Source: Actinoplanes aureus (lineage in GTDB: Bacteria; Actinomycetota; Actinomycetes; Mycobacteriales; Micromonosporaceae). From it: a stretch of 64,000 bases of DNA. How positions within the stretch are numbered: position 1 is the stretch's first letter; each line of letters opens with the position of its first letter. The stretch lies in the NCBI RefSeq assembly GCF_015704865.1, contig NZ_JADQTO010000009.1, forward strand, positions 186,001 through 250,000, in the 5' to 3' direction. This document shows, piece by piece, positions 56,520-64,000 of the stretch. Both the position numbers and the translations under genes were made by a program. The notes beneath the pieces were generated by a model that did no database searches, had not been told where the DNA came from, and saw only the letters and a list, made by a program, of their open reading frames with translations.

Positions 56520-57599
56520 TCAGCCCCAGTCCGGCTCGTCGTCGGCGGGCACACCGGTCTCCAGGACGCGGTTGCCGCGCCGGACGAGGTCCTTGGGGAG
56601 GTCGCTTTGATACCAGATGCCGTACACGCCGACCTTGGGGTTCTCCATGGTGGAGAACCAGTTGTCGATCACTTGGATGCGGGTGGCCGGGTGTTCCTGA
56701 TCCTCGATGTAGACGCAGTAGTTGCCACCGGCGAGCAGGTTGTCGCGGATCACCACGTTGTCGATCGCGCCAAGGGAGCTGCCGATACTCACCGCGCCGG
56801 TGAGACTACCACCGGTGAGCACGATGGTGTTGTGACGGATCAGTCCGTTCTTGCCGACCCCGCTGATGATCCCGTCGACGTGCCAGTCGTCGTCCGGGCC
56901 GTCGGTCGTCGAGTGGATCCAGCTGTCCTCGACCGTGTAGTTCTCGCCGACCTCGACGCCGTGGCCGACGTTGCGCAGCTCGCATCGGGAGACGTGCAGG
57001 CCGCTGAAGGCCATGATGGCGCGGTAGACGATCTGGGAACCGTCGATCTCGCAGTCCTCCATCCGCAGGCCCTTGGCGGACGTGGACTGCTGGATCACGG
57101 TGAACTCGTCCCGGCCCTTGTTCGGCAGGTCCGGCGGCGCGGTGATCCGGGAGCGCCGGACGGTCACGTTGTCGGCCTGCACCGAGAGCCGGCCGACCAG
57201 GTCGATGCCGTCGATCACGGTGCCGGCCTTCTTCACGATCAGCTCGCCGGTCATCGGCTTGAGCTTCACGCCGGCGGGCACTCCGGTGTTGCCGGCTCCG
57301 GGGAAGCTCGCCTTCGCCGGAGTGGCCTTGCGTTTCGCCGAGGCCTTGGCCGATGGCTTGGCCGAGGTCGCGGTGGCCGGTCCCAGACTCGTGACGGCAC
57401 TGGGTGACGGGGTGGGCGTTCCGGAGGGGCTGTCGGGTGCGGGCGACGGGGCCGCCGGCTGCGAGGGATCGGACACGGCGGCCGTACCGTCACCGTCCCG
57501 GTCGCCGGAGGTCAGCACGATCGCGGTTCCGGCGGTCGCGGCGACCAGCACGGCAACCGCCGCGACGATCCAGCGCCGCCCCCTGTCCACAGTGCGCAT
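56520..57599 (-). CDS. secreted/anchored right-handed beta-helix protein
   Basis: A 359-residue protein. An N-terminal helix (WIVAAVAVLVAATAGTAIVL) exports or anchors it; a low-complexity Ser/Pro/Ala/Lys linker of about 80 residues follows (for example ATATSAKPSAKASAKRKATP). The rest is a parallel beta-helix of the polysaccharide-lyase/pectate-lyase class, with repeats such as NVTVRRSRITAPPDLPN and LIRHNTIVLTGGSLTG, and HVDGIISGVG in the likely cleft. It may trim or bind the polysaccharide made by this locus. The start is ATG 57599, where CAGCCT lies 6 bases upstream; a longer frame lacks a signal-like start. Confidence 0.78.
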   Translation of the reverse strand: MRTVDRGRRWIVAAVAVLVAATAGTAIVLTSGDRDGDGTAAVSDPSQPAAPSPAPDSPSGTPTPSPSAVTSLGPATATSAKPSAKASAKRKATPAKASFPGAGNTGVPAGVKLKPMTGELIVKKAGTVIDGIDLVGRLSVQADNVTVRRSRITAPPDLPNKGRDEFTVIQQSTSAKGLRMEDCEIDGSQIVYRAIMAFSGLHVSRCELRNVGHGVEVGENYTVEDSWIHSTTDGPDDDWHVDGIISGVGKNGLIRHNTIVLTGGSLTGAVSIGSSLGAIDNVVIRDNLLAGGNYCVYIEDQEHPATRIQVIDNWFSTMENPKVGVYGIWYQSDLPKDLVRRGNRVLETGVPADDEPDWG

Positions 57600-57739
57600 C
57601 CACGTAGGCTGCCGCACCGTGCGTCGATGGCCTATGGACGGTCCGGCCGAGATTCTTGTCGAAAAGACGACAGAGCCGCACGTGCACGTCCGGTCTACTT
57701 TGCTCAGACCCGGTCGGGCCGCAGAGGGAGTCGTGAGCA

Positions 57740-58396
57740 ATGGGCTGGAATTCGATCCGTACGCGCCTCGTCGGTGAGGACGACTCGTGGAGCGCGCGCC
57801 GGCGCGCCGAGCGCTGGGCGTGGTTCACCCGCTCGTTCCCCGACCTCGATCAGATGACGGTGGTGGACCTGGGCGGCGTACCGCACACCTGGATGCAGTC
57901 GCCGGTCCACCCGAAGCACGTGCACGTCCTCAACATCGAGCCGCTCGACTCCGACGTACCGGACTGGATCGAGACCGACTACGCGGACGCCTGCGACCTG
58001 CCCACGGCCATCGCCTCCCGCCGGTACGACCTGGTGTTCTCCAACTCCGTGCTGGAACACGTCGGCGGCCACGAGCGCCGGATGCGGTTCGCGGAGAACG
58101 TACACAAGCTGGCGGGCGCGCACTGGGTCCAGACCCCGTACCGCTACTTCCCGCTCGAGCCGCACTGGGTCGCGCCCGGCATGCAGTTCCTGCCGGTGCG
58201 GGCGCGGGCGACGCTCGCCCAGAGATGGCCGCTGGCGCACGTACGCTCCGCCGGCGTGAAGGACGCCCTCGACGGCGTCCTCTGGACCGAGCTGATCGAC
58301 CGGACGCAGATGCGCTACTACTTCCCGGATTCGCACATCCTGAACGAGCGGCTGGCCGGCCTGACAAAGTCGATCATCGCGGTGAAGAAGGGCTAG
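57740..58396 (+). CDS. class I SAM-dependent methyltransferase
   Basis: A 218-residue methyltransferase. Motif I is MTVVDLGGVPHTWMQ, the acidic end of strand 2 is HVLNIEPLD, and motif IV reads YDLVFSNSVLEHVGG. The C-terminal part VQTPYRYFPLEPHWVAPGMQ is common to sugar/lipid methyltransferases in polysaccharide loci. It may methylate a sugar or a terminal residue that stops chain growth. GAGGGAG lies 11 bases before the ATG. It is divergent from the beta-helix gene, and its last 4 bases overlap the convergent TolB-like gene. Confidence 0.85.
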   Translation: MGWNSIRTRLVGEDDSWSARRRAERWAWFTRSFPDLDQMTVVDLGGVPHTWMQSPVHPKHVHVLNIEPLDSDVPDWIETDYADACDLPTAIASRRYDLVFSNSVLEHVGGHERRMRFAENVHKLAGAHWVQTPYRYFPLEPHWVAPGMQFLPVRARATLAQRWPLAHVRSAGVKDALDGVLWTELIDRTQMRYYFPDSHILNERLAGLTKSIIAVKKG

Positions 58397-59409
58397 CGCA
58401 CCACGGCCGGTGACCAGGCGTCCGGCACCAGCACGCGCGGCGCTCCCGATCCGTCGGCCGGCACCGCCCAGATGTCGCTGGTGGCCGCCCCCGCGTCGCT
58501 GGTGCGCGGCAGTCCGTAGAGAACGGTGCCGTCGTCGAGCCACTCGGCCTGGTCGTCGACGCTGCGGGTCTCGGCCAGCACGGTCTCGGCGCCGGTGCGC
58601 AGGTCGTGGACCGCCAGCCGCCACTGGCCGGCCGGCAGGTCGCCGTGCTTCTTGAAGGCGATCCGGGTCCCGTCCGGCGACAGCGACGGGCACTCGACGT
58701 CGCCGCGCAGCGAGTCCATCCGCCGGCCGGCGATGCTGCCTTGGACCAGCCAGGTCCGCCCGCCGGTGGCGGCGGTCGCGTAGAACCTGTCGTGGTCGGC
58801 GAAGGTCACGCCCCAGAAGTTGCGGTCGGCCGCGGTGATCCGCTTCCCGTCGACGAAGAGCTGGAACTTCTCCAGGTCGATCGAGTCGTTCTCGGCGACC
58901 CGGGTGACCACGGTCCGGGTGGAGAACTGGCCGGGAGCGGCGTACGAGTCGCCGTAGACGAAGGTCGTCGTGACCGACAGCGCGGCGTCCCGCGACATCC
59001 GGACCCGGCTCGGCAGCCCGGTCAGCGGCAGGTTTCCGGTGGGCGTCCAGTCCGGGCCCAGCACCTCGGCCTTGTACGTGTTCGACAGGCCCCGGCGGGC
59101 GGACAGGCAGACCGCGCTGCGCCGTGCGGCGTACACCCGCTCGCAGGACACCCCGGTGAGCGCCCGCGGCCCGCCCGGCGCGGCCAGCGGCACCACCGCG
59201 AGCCGGCCGTAGCCGCCGCCCAGGACGGTGTTGCGGAAGACCAGGTGCCGTCCGGCCACCACGCTCGCCAGGTCGGCGGCCGGCGCGGCCGTGGCCGACT
59301 CCACCGCGGCCGCCTGCCGCTGCTGCACCCGCAGCACGTAGCCGCCGGCCCCGACCAGGACCATCAGCACCACCACCGCCAGCAGAGCCAGCCGGACCCG
59401 GACGCTCAC
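58393..59409 (-). CDS. membrane-anchored TolB-like beta-propeller protein
   Basis: A 338-residue protein with an N-terminal signal anchor (LALLAVVVLMVLVGAGGYVL) followed by repeats of a PD40/WD40-like propeller, for example CPSLSPDGTRIAFKKHGDLP and AEWLDDGTVLYGLPRTSD. Such domains bind partners outside the membrane; no enzyme motif is present. Its start overlaps the stop of the MFS gene (ATGA, 59406-59409), so exporter and propeller are made together and may act as one unit. Confidence 0.8.
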   Translation of the reverse strand: MSVRVRLALLAVVVLMVLVGAGGYVLRVQQRQAAAVESATAAPAADLASVVAGRHLVFRNTVLGGGYGRLAVVPLAAPGGPRALTGVSCERVYAARRSAVCLSARRGLSNTYKAEVLGPDWTPTGNLPLTGLPSRVRMSRDAALSVTTTFVYGDSYAAPGQFSTRTVVTRVAENDSIDLEKFQLFVDGKRITAADRNFWGVTFADHDRFYATAATGGRTWLVQGSIAGRRMDSLRGDVECPSLSPDGTRIAFKKHGDLPAGQWRLAVHDLRTGAETVLAETRSVDDQAEWLDDGTVLYGLPRTSDAGAATSDIWAVPADGSGAPRVLVPDAWSPAVVR

Positions 59410-60641
59410 GTCGTCACCCTCCGAGTCTCCGTGCCGCGCAGCAGCAGCCAGGCGATCGGCAGCGCGCAGATCAGCAGGCCGCCGACGACCAGCAGGGCCT
59501 CACCCCGGCCGATCAGCACCCACAGGCTGCCGAACATGATCGCGGAGGTGAACCGGGCCAGCGCGACGACCGTCTGGGCCGCCGCGATCCCGGTGCCGCG
59601 TGCCTCATCACTGACCAGCCGGCTGACCAGGGCCGGCAGCACGCCGTCGGTGGCCGCGTAGTAGACGCCGAGCAGCAGCAGCACGAGCACCGTCGGGACG
59701 ACGCCGCCGAATTGACCGCCGGCGGCCAGGTACGCCCCGAGCAGCGCCACGTGCCCGAAAACGAACACCCGGGCCCGGCCCACCCGGTCGGCCAGGCGGC
59801 CCAGCGGCAGGGCCAGCGCCAGGTAGCTGAGGTTGGTGCCCACGTACAACAGCGGGAAGAGCGCGGCGGTCAGGTCGTCCCGCTGTTGAACGGCCAGGTA
59901 GAGGAAGCCGTCGCCGACGGTCAGCACCCCCAGCAGGGCGGCCGCCGCCATTGGCCGGCGCAGCCGCGCGCCCATGATTTCCCGGGCCACCCGGCGGAAG
60001 CCGACCCGGGCGTTCGCCGCGCCGGTGCGCAGGTTGGGCACGAACAGCAGCAGCACGGCGAAGCCGACGATCGCGAACGCGAACGAGGTGACGAACACCG
60101 AGTCGTAGCTGCCGGGCACCAGCGCCAGCAGCGCGAGGGCGATCAGCGGGCCGAGCACGGCGCCGATCGTGTCGAGGGTGCGGTGCACGCCGAACGCGCG
60201 ACCGAGCATGGCCGGGTCGGACGACGCGGCGATCATCGCGTCGCGTGGGGCGGTCCGCAGGCCCTTGCCGAGCCGATCGGCGGTGATCACGGCGGTCACC
60301 GCGGCGAAGCCGTGAACGGCCAGCATGGCGATCCGGCTGACGGCGGAGAGTCCGTAGCCGGCGACCGCGATCCACTTGGGGCGCCCGCCACGGTCGGCGG
60401 CGTACCCGCCACCGATCCGTACCGCCGCGCTGACTCCCTGGTAGAGGCCGTCGACGAAGCCGTACGCCAGATAGCCGAGCCCGACCTCGGCGGTGAGGTA
60501 GAGCGGCAGGACCGCGACCACCATCTCGGACGAGATGTCGGTGAAGAGGCTGACCACACCGAGCAGCACGACGGTCGTGGCCACCCGTCCGGCGCGCCCG
60601 TCCGCAGAGTTCCCGGGCCGGTCACGCACCGACACGTACAC
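59406..60641 (-). CDS. MFS transporter
   Basis: A 411-residue 12-helix transporter. Helix 1 is VVLLGVVSLFTDISSEMVVA, whose FTDISSEM motif is typical of a large MFS group in actinobacteria; the A-loop is GGYAADRGGRPKW, and RLGKGLRTAPRDAMIAAS follows helix 4. It may export a polysaccharide precursor, peptide or drug. The GTG at 60641 is chosen for GAGAGGCGGG about 10 bases upstream; an ATG at 60725 gives a longer N terminus. It is coupled to the TolB-like gene. Confidence 0.8.
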   Translation of the reverse strand: MYVSVRDRPGNSADGRAGRVATTVVLLGVVSLFTDISSEMVVAVLPLYLTAEVGLGYLAYGFVDGLYQGVSAAVRIGGGYAADRGGRPKWIAVAGYGLSAVSRIAMLAVHGFAAVTAVITADRLGKGLRTAPRDAMIAASSDPAMLGRAFGVHRTLDTIGAVLGPLIALALLALVPGSYDSVFVTSFAFAIVGFAVLLLFVPNLRTGAANARVGFRRVAREIMGARLRRPMAAAALLGVLTVGDGFLYLAVQQRDDLTAALFPLLYVGTNLSYLALALPLGRLADRVGRARVFVFGHVALLGAYLAAGGQFGGVVPTVLVLLLLGVYYAATDGVLPALVSRLVSDEARGTGIAAAQTVVALARFTSAIMFGSLWVLIGRGEALLVVGGLLICALPIAWLLLRGTETRRVTT

Positions 60642-60802
60642 GTAAAACCCGCCTCTCCCGCTGACTCCGCCACTCTTACGCGCGGGGCCACAACGCCACG
60701 ATCGGCCGGTCGGTTTGTCCATCATGGCCGTACGGTGCGATTCGCGGCCATGAATCCGACAGACGGTGGTGCCTGCGCCGATGGCCCCGGAATACTGCCT
60801 GC

Positions 60803-61645
60803 GTGATCAGCGTCGTGATCCCGGCTCACAACGAAGCACCCGTCATCGGCCGGCTGTTACGCGGCCTGCTGGCCGGCGCGAGTCCCGGCGAACTCCAGGT
60901 CGTGGTCGTGCCGAACGGGTGCACCGACGACACCGAGCGGACCGCCGCCGCGTTCGGCGACCCGGTCCTGGTGGTGCCGCTGGAAAACTCCGGCAAGTAC
61001 GCGGCGCTGCGGGCCGGCGACTCCCGGGCCACCGGCACCGAGGTGATCTATCTGGACGCCGATGTGGAGCTCACCGCCGACGACGCCCGCCACCTCGCCG
61101 CCTCCCTGCGCCAGCCCGGCGTGCTGGCGGCCGCACCGGAACGCGTCGTCGCGACCGGCCGCTCGTCCTGGCCGGTGCGCTGGTACTACGACATCTGGCA
61201 GGAGCTGCCGGTGGTGCGCGACGGCCTGTTCGGCCGTGGCGTCATCGCCGTCTCGCCGGAGGGCCGGCAGCGCCTGCACGAGCTGCCCGACGTGATGGGT
61301 GACGACCTCGCCGCCTCGGTCGCGTTCACCGCCGCCGAGCGGCGGGTGGTACGCGACGCCCGGGTGGTGGTGCACCCGCCGCGGACCCTGGCCGACCTGA
61401 TCCGCCGGCGGGTCCGGTCGGTGACCGCGACCACCCAGCTCCAGCAGGCCCGCCCGGGGACCGTCGACTCCGCGCGTACCTCGCGGGCCGATCTGCTCGG
61501 CATCCTGCGCCGCCGGCCGGCGGCCGCGCCCAAGCTGGCGATGTTCCTCGCGGTGACCGCCGTCTGCCGGTGGCGGGCTCGGCGCCCGATCCGCTCCGGG
61601 GACTTCACCACCTGGCTCCGCGACGAGAGCAGCCGTGCCGCATGA
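60803..61645 (+). CDS. GT2-family glycosyltransferase (1)
   Basis: A 280-residue GT-A enzyme of family 2. The start MISVVIPAHNEAPVIGRLL and the ELQVVVVPNGCTDDTE and VIYLDADVEL segments give the nucleotide loop and DxD. The acceptor site may lie around LFGRGVIAVSPEGRQRLHEL and DDLAASVAFTAAERRVV. There is no membrane helix beyond a weak C-terminal one. The start is a GTG preceded at exactly 6 bases by AATACT (60791-60796), so it is probably leaderless. The next GT2 gene overlaps it by 4 bases. Confidence 0.88.
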   Translation: MISVVIPAHNEAPVIGRLLRGLLAGASPGELQVVVVPNGCTDDTERTAAAFGDPVLVVPLENSGKYAALRAGDSRATGTEVIYLDADVELTADDARHLAASLRQPGVLAAAPERVVATGRSSWPVRWYYDIWQELPVVRDGLFGRGVIAVSPEGRQRLHELPDVMGDDLAASVAFTAAERRVVRDARVVVHPPRTLADLIRRRVRSVTATTQLQQARPGTVDSARTSRADLLGILRRRPAAAPKLAMFLAVTAVCRWRARRPIRSGDFTTWLRDESSRAA

Positions 61646-62547
61646 GCCCCCGGATCACCGTGGTCGTCGTGACCTACAACAGCGCTGCCGTGCTGCCCGG
61701 ACTGCTGGAGTCGCTCGGCGACGGGCTGAGCGGGACGTCCTGGCGGCTGATCATCGCGGACAACGCCTCGGCGGACGACAGCGTCGCCGTCGCGCAGCGG
61801 ATGGTGCCGGACTGCCACATCGAGCAGACCGGCCGCAACGCCGGTTACGCCGCCGCCTTCAACGCCGCGCTGCGGGTCGCCGAGCCGTACGACGCGGTGC
61901 TGATCCTCAACCCGGACGTCCGGCTGCGTCCCGGCTCGGTCGCCACGATGATGGCCCGGCTGGGCGGCGACGTCGGTATCGCGGTGCCGCGGATCCTCGG
62001 CGAGGACGGGCACGTGGCGTACTCGTTGCGCCGGGAACCGACCGTGGGCCGCGCACTGGGTGAGGCGGTGCTGGGCCGGCGCGCGGGACGGTTCCCCGGG
62101 CTCGGCGAGACGGTTCTGGATCGCGAGGCGTACTTCACCGACGGCCCGGTGGACTGGGCCACCGGCGCCGTGATGCTGATGTCCCGCGACTGCCTGCGGG
62201 CGTGCGGGCCGTGGGAGGAACGGTTCTTCCTCTACTCCGAGGAGACCGAGTTCTCGCTGCGAGCCCGCGATCACGGTTTCCTGACATCGCTTGTCGCCGG
62301 CGCCGAGGTGGTGCACATCGGCGGCGAGTCGCAGGTGTCGCCGGCGCTGTGGAGCCTGCTGACGGTCAATCGGGTGCGGCTGTACCGGATGCGCCACTCC
62401 CGCGCGGCCACCGCCGTCTACTGGTCAGCGGTCTTCCTCCGGGAGGCGTCGCGGGCGGCCCTCGGGCATCCGCGCAGCCGCCGTGCCGTCACCGCGCTGG
62501 TCCGGCCGGCAACGCTGCCGTTCCCGCCGGCGCCGGAAACCGCCTGA
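61642..62547 (+). CDS. GT2-family glycosyltransferase (2), rhamnosyltransferase-like
   Basis: A 301-residue GT-A enzyme. Key blocks are ITVVVVTYNSAAVLPGLLES, IADNASADDS, QTGRNAGYAAAFNAALR, ILNPDVRL (DxD-like NPDV) and the C-terminal WATGAVMLMSRDCLRACGPW with EERFFLYSEETEFSLRARDH. The NPDV and FFLYSEETEFSLR signatures are typical of rhamnosyl- and galactofuranosyl-transferase-like GT2 enzymes. It is coupled to the preceding GT2 gene (ATGA at 61642-61645). A 292-base gap follows. Confidence 0.88.
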   Translation: MSPRITVVVVTYNSAAVLPGLLESLGDGLSGTSWRLIIADNASADDSVAVAQRMVPDCHIEQTGRNAGYAAAFNAALRVAEPYDAVLILNPDVRLRPGSVATMMARLGGDVGIAVPRILGEDGHVAYSLRREPTVGRALGEAVLGRRAGRFPGLGETVLDREAYFTDGPVDWATGAVMLMSRDCLRACGPWEERFFLYSEETEFSLRARDHGFLTSLVAGAEVVHIGGESQVSPALWSLLTVNRVRLYRMRHSRAATAVYWSAVFLREASRAALGHPRSRRAVTALVRPATLPFPPAPETA

Positions 62548-62839
62548 CGGTTCTGCTTCTCACCGGAACGGCGGAGGCCGACTGTCCATTCCGGGCGGTC
62601 GATGGATCCAGATGGCCGGATAAATCGAAAGTCATCGGGTTATTCGGTCATCACGCCATGTCAGCTAGGCGTCACATCTTCCGATGGCCGGAGCGTCCTA
62701 AGTAGCCTCAGTTCGGCCCCGCGGCACGCTTCTCGCCGCCGGCGTCGTCTATCCCTGCTGCCCGGATCGCGCCAGGAACAACCCACTCAGCCTTCCCGCC
62801 CGACACCCGCGGGACGGCTGTCCTTTGTGGAAGGACGAC
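62548..62839. other. intergenic region upstream of the last gene
   Basis: 292 bases, more AT-rich than the genes at 62620-62710. CAGCC (62795-62799) and GGCTG (62817-62821) could pair across a CCCGC/GCGGG inner stem, followed by TCCTTTG and the GGAAGG ribosome site. No gene is seen; promoter elements cannot be fixed. Confidence 0.4.
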
Positions 62840-64000
62840 ATGACGTCAGTACCAGCGAGGTACGCCCACCTCGACGGCGAAACGGCCGAGCTGACCGACC
62901 GGATCATGACGCTCGCCTCGCGCGGACTCCCGAAAATGTACCGGACGGAAAGCGACGAATACGCCTTCACCCGCATCTTCACCACATCGGCTGACGGCGT
63001 GACCGCGCGGCTGTCCGGCACCAGCCTGCGCTACGCCGCGATCGTGGCGCTCGGGGTCGCCTGGCTGCCACCGGACCAGCAGCCCGCGCTGCTCGGCGGC
63101 CACTCGCTCGACGAGTTCGTCTCGCTGCTCGTGGACCGGCAGGCGGCCAGCGGCAATCTCGGTGACATCGCGCTGATCGCGTGGGCTGCCGCTCAGATCG
63201 GCCATGGAAGGCTGGAGGACGCGGTCCGGCGGCTGCGCGAGTTCGACCGGCGGACCGCCCCGGAGTACGTGGTGGAGTGCGCCTGGGTGGTGTCCGCGCT
63301 GGCCGCTGCCCGCGCCCACCTGGACGTCGAGGAGTATCTGGCCCAGGCCCGCGAGCGGTTGCTCGGCAGCGTCCTGCCCGGCAGCCCGGTCTTCCCGCAC
63401 GTGACCGGACCGGGGCTGGTCAAGCCGTACCGGGCGCACGTCGCCTGCTTCGCGGATCAGGTGTACCCGATCCAGGCCCTCGCCCGGCTGCACCACTCGG
63501 GCGACGACCCGGCCGCACTGGCCGCGGCCCGGACCGCCGCCGCGCAGATCTGCCGTCTCCAGGGGCCGGGCGGCCAGTGGTGGTGGCACTACGACGCGCG
63601 TACCGGCGATGTCATCGAGGGCTACCCGGTCTACTCGGTGCACCAGCACGCGATGGGCCCGATGGCCCTGCTCGACCTGACCGAGGCGGGCGGCGGCGAC
63701 TTCGCCGAGCCGATCCGCAAGGGCCTGCGCTGGATGCTCGGACCGGCCGAGCTGGGTGACGGCGGTTTCGCCGAGCCGCTCCTGCTCGATCAGGAAGGGC
63801 TGACCGTCCGGAAGGTGTTCCGCGGCGACCCGCGCAAGATCGTCCGAGGCCTGCACACCGCGACCACCCGGGTCCGTCCCGGCCTGCGCCTGCCGGTCGT
63901 CAACCGGGTGTACCGGCCGACCGCACTGGATCGCGAGTGCCGCCCGTACGAGTTCGGCTGGCTCTACTTCGCGTGGCTGGCCCGGCTCGGTGCCCGCTCG
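62840..64000 (+). CDS. alpha/alpha-toroid-like protein of the glycan locus (right-truncated)
   Basis: An open frame of 387 codons from ATG 62840 to the window edge without a stop. GGAAGGACG lies just before the start. The sequence is helical with repeats of paired helices (for example LGDIALIAWAAAQIGHGRLE, VKPYRAHVACFADQVYPIQA, VIEGYPVYSVHQHAMGPMAL), a pattern of alpha/alpha-toroid folds seen in terpene-cyclase-like or glycoside-hydrolase/lyase-like proteins. PGGQWWWHYDARTG may line the central cavity. No signal peptide is visible. It probably modifies or degrades the polymer or its precursor; the real family cannot be fixed from the visible part. Confidence 0.75.
   Translation, partial: MTSVPARYAHLDGETAELTDRIMTLASRGLPKMYRTESDEYAFTRIFTTSADGVTARLSGTSLRYAAIVALGVAWLPPDQQPALLGGHSLDEFVSLLVDRQAASGNLGDIALIAWAAAQIGHGRLEDAVRRLREFDRRTAPEYVVECAWVVSALAAARAHLDVEEYLAQARERLLGSVLPGSPVFPHVTGPGLVKPYRAHVACFADQVYPIQALARLHHSGDDPAALAAARTAAAQICRLQGPGGQWWWHYDARTGDVIEGYPVYSVHQHAMGPMALLDLTEAGGGDFAEPIRKGLRWMLGPAELGDGGFAEPLLLDQEGLTVRKVFRGDPRKIVRGLHTATTRVRPGLRLPVVNRVYRPTALDRECRPYEFGWLYFAWLARLGARS

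Overview
The window is very GC-rich DNA with strong G/C bias at third codon positions. GTG and TTG starts are frequent, genes are often coupled by 4-base ATGA/GTGA overlaps, and several genes look leaderless (a TAnnnT box 6-7 bases before the start codon). Together with the gene content (F420/deazaflavin nitroreductase-like protein, ECF42 sigma factor with a YCII partner, NarL-type two-component pairs, secreted ricin-lectin and DUF4082 proteins, a single-chain acetyl-CoA carboxylase) this points to a filamentous actinobacterium, probably Micromonosporaceae and Actinoplanes-like. The genus is an inference from style, not a database match. No tRNA, rRNA, CRISPR array, transposase or phage gene was seen.

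Layout. 1-1.4 kb: a decayed tetratricopeptide-like gene running in from the left. 1.4-9.4 kb: small metabolic and regulatory units: a ketoacyl synthase III-like enzyme, a quinone oxidoreductase divergent from its HxlR regulator, an SRPBCC protein, a Bcr-type exporter, an ECF42 sigma/YCII pair, a double VOC protein and a STAS protein. 9.5-21 kb: a monoacylglycerol lipase-like hydrolase, an AbgT transporter coupled to an M17 peptidase, an SLC13 transporter with RCK_C domains, a monooxygenase-fold protein, a DUF3500 protein, a pyridoxamine-oxidase-fold protein and transhydrogenase pntAB. 21-30 kb: secreted proteins (ricin/beta-helix, phospholipase A2, a small unknown protein), two NarL-type two-component systems, a DUF2975/HTH pair and a DDN-type nitroreductase. 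30-37 kb: a 1819-residue single-chain biotin carboxylase/BCCP/carboxyltransferase, an AraC regulator and a DUF6157 protein.

37.2-38.0 kb is a gene-free block packed with repeats: two inverted copies of a dispersed ~120-bp element, three 62-bp tandem units that each keep a small hairpin, and a long-arm inverted repeat. It forms the left border of the polysaccharide locus. Three more copies of the dispersed element lie at about 8.9, 15.9 and 27.7 kb.

38.0-64 kb is an exopolysaccharide/glycan locus. Six translationally coupled genes (38.9-45.1 kb) plus a divergent acetyltransferase look able to make an unusual N-acylated amino sugar: a WbpB/WlbA-like dehydrogenase, an NAD-dependent epimerase/dehydratase, two DegT-type aminotransferases, a sugar N-formyltransferase and one protein of no recognised family. 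After them come a giant secreted dimethylformamidase-like/DUF4082 protein, a flippase, a Wzz-like protein, an O-antigen polymerase/ligase-like protein, four glycosyltransferases, a FemAB/CelD-like GNAT protein, a secreted beta-helix protein, a methyltransferase, a TolB-like protein coupled to an MFS exporter, and an alpha/alpha-toroid-like protein cut by the right edge. No priming sugar-phosphate transferase is visible, so the locus probably continues to the right.
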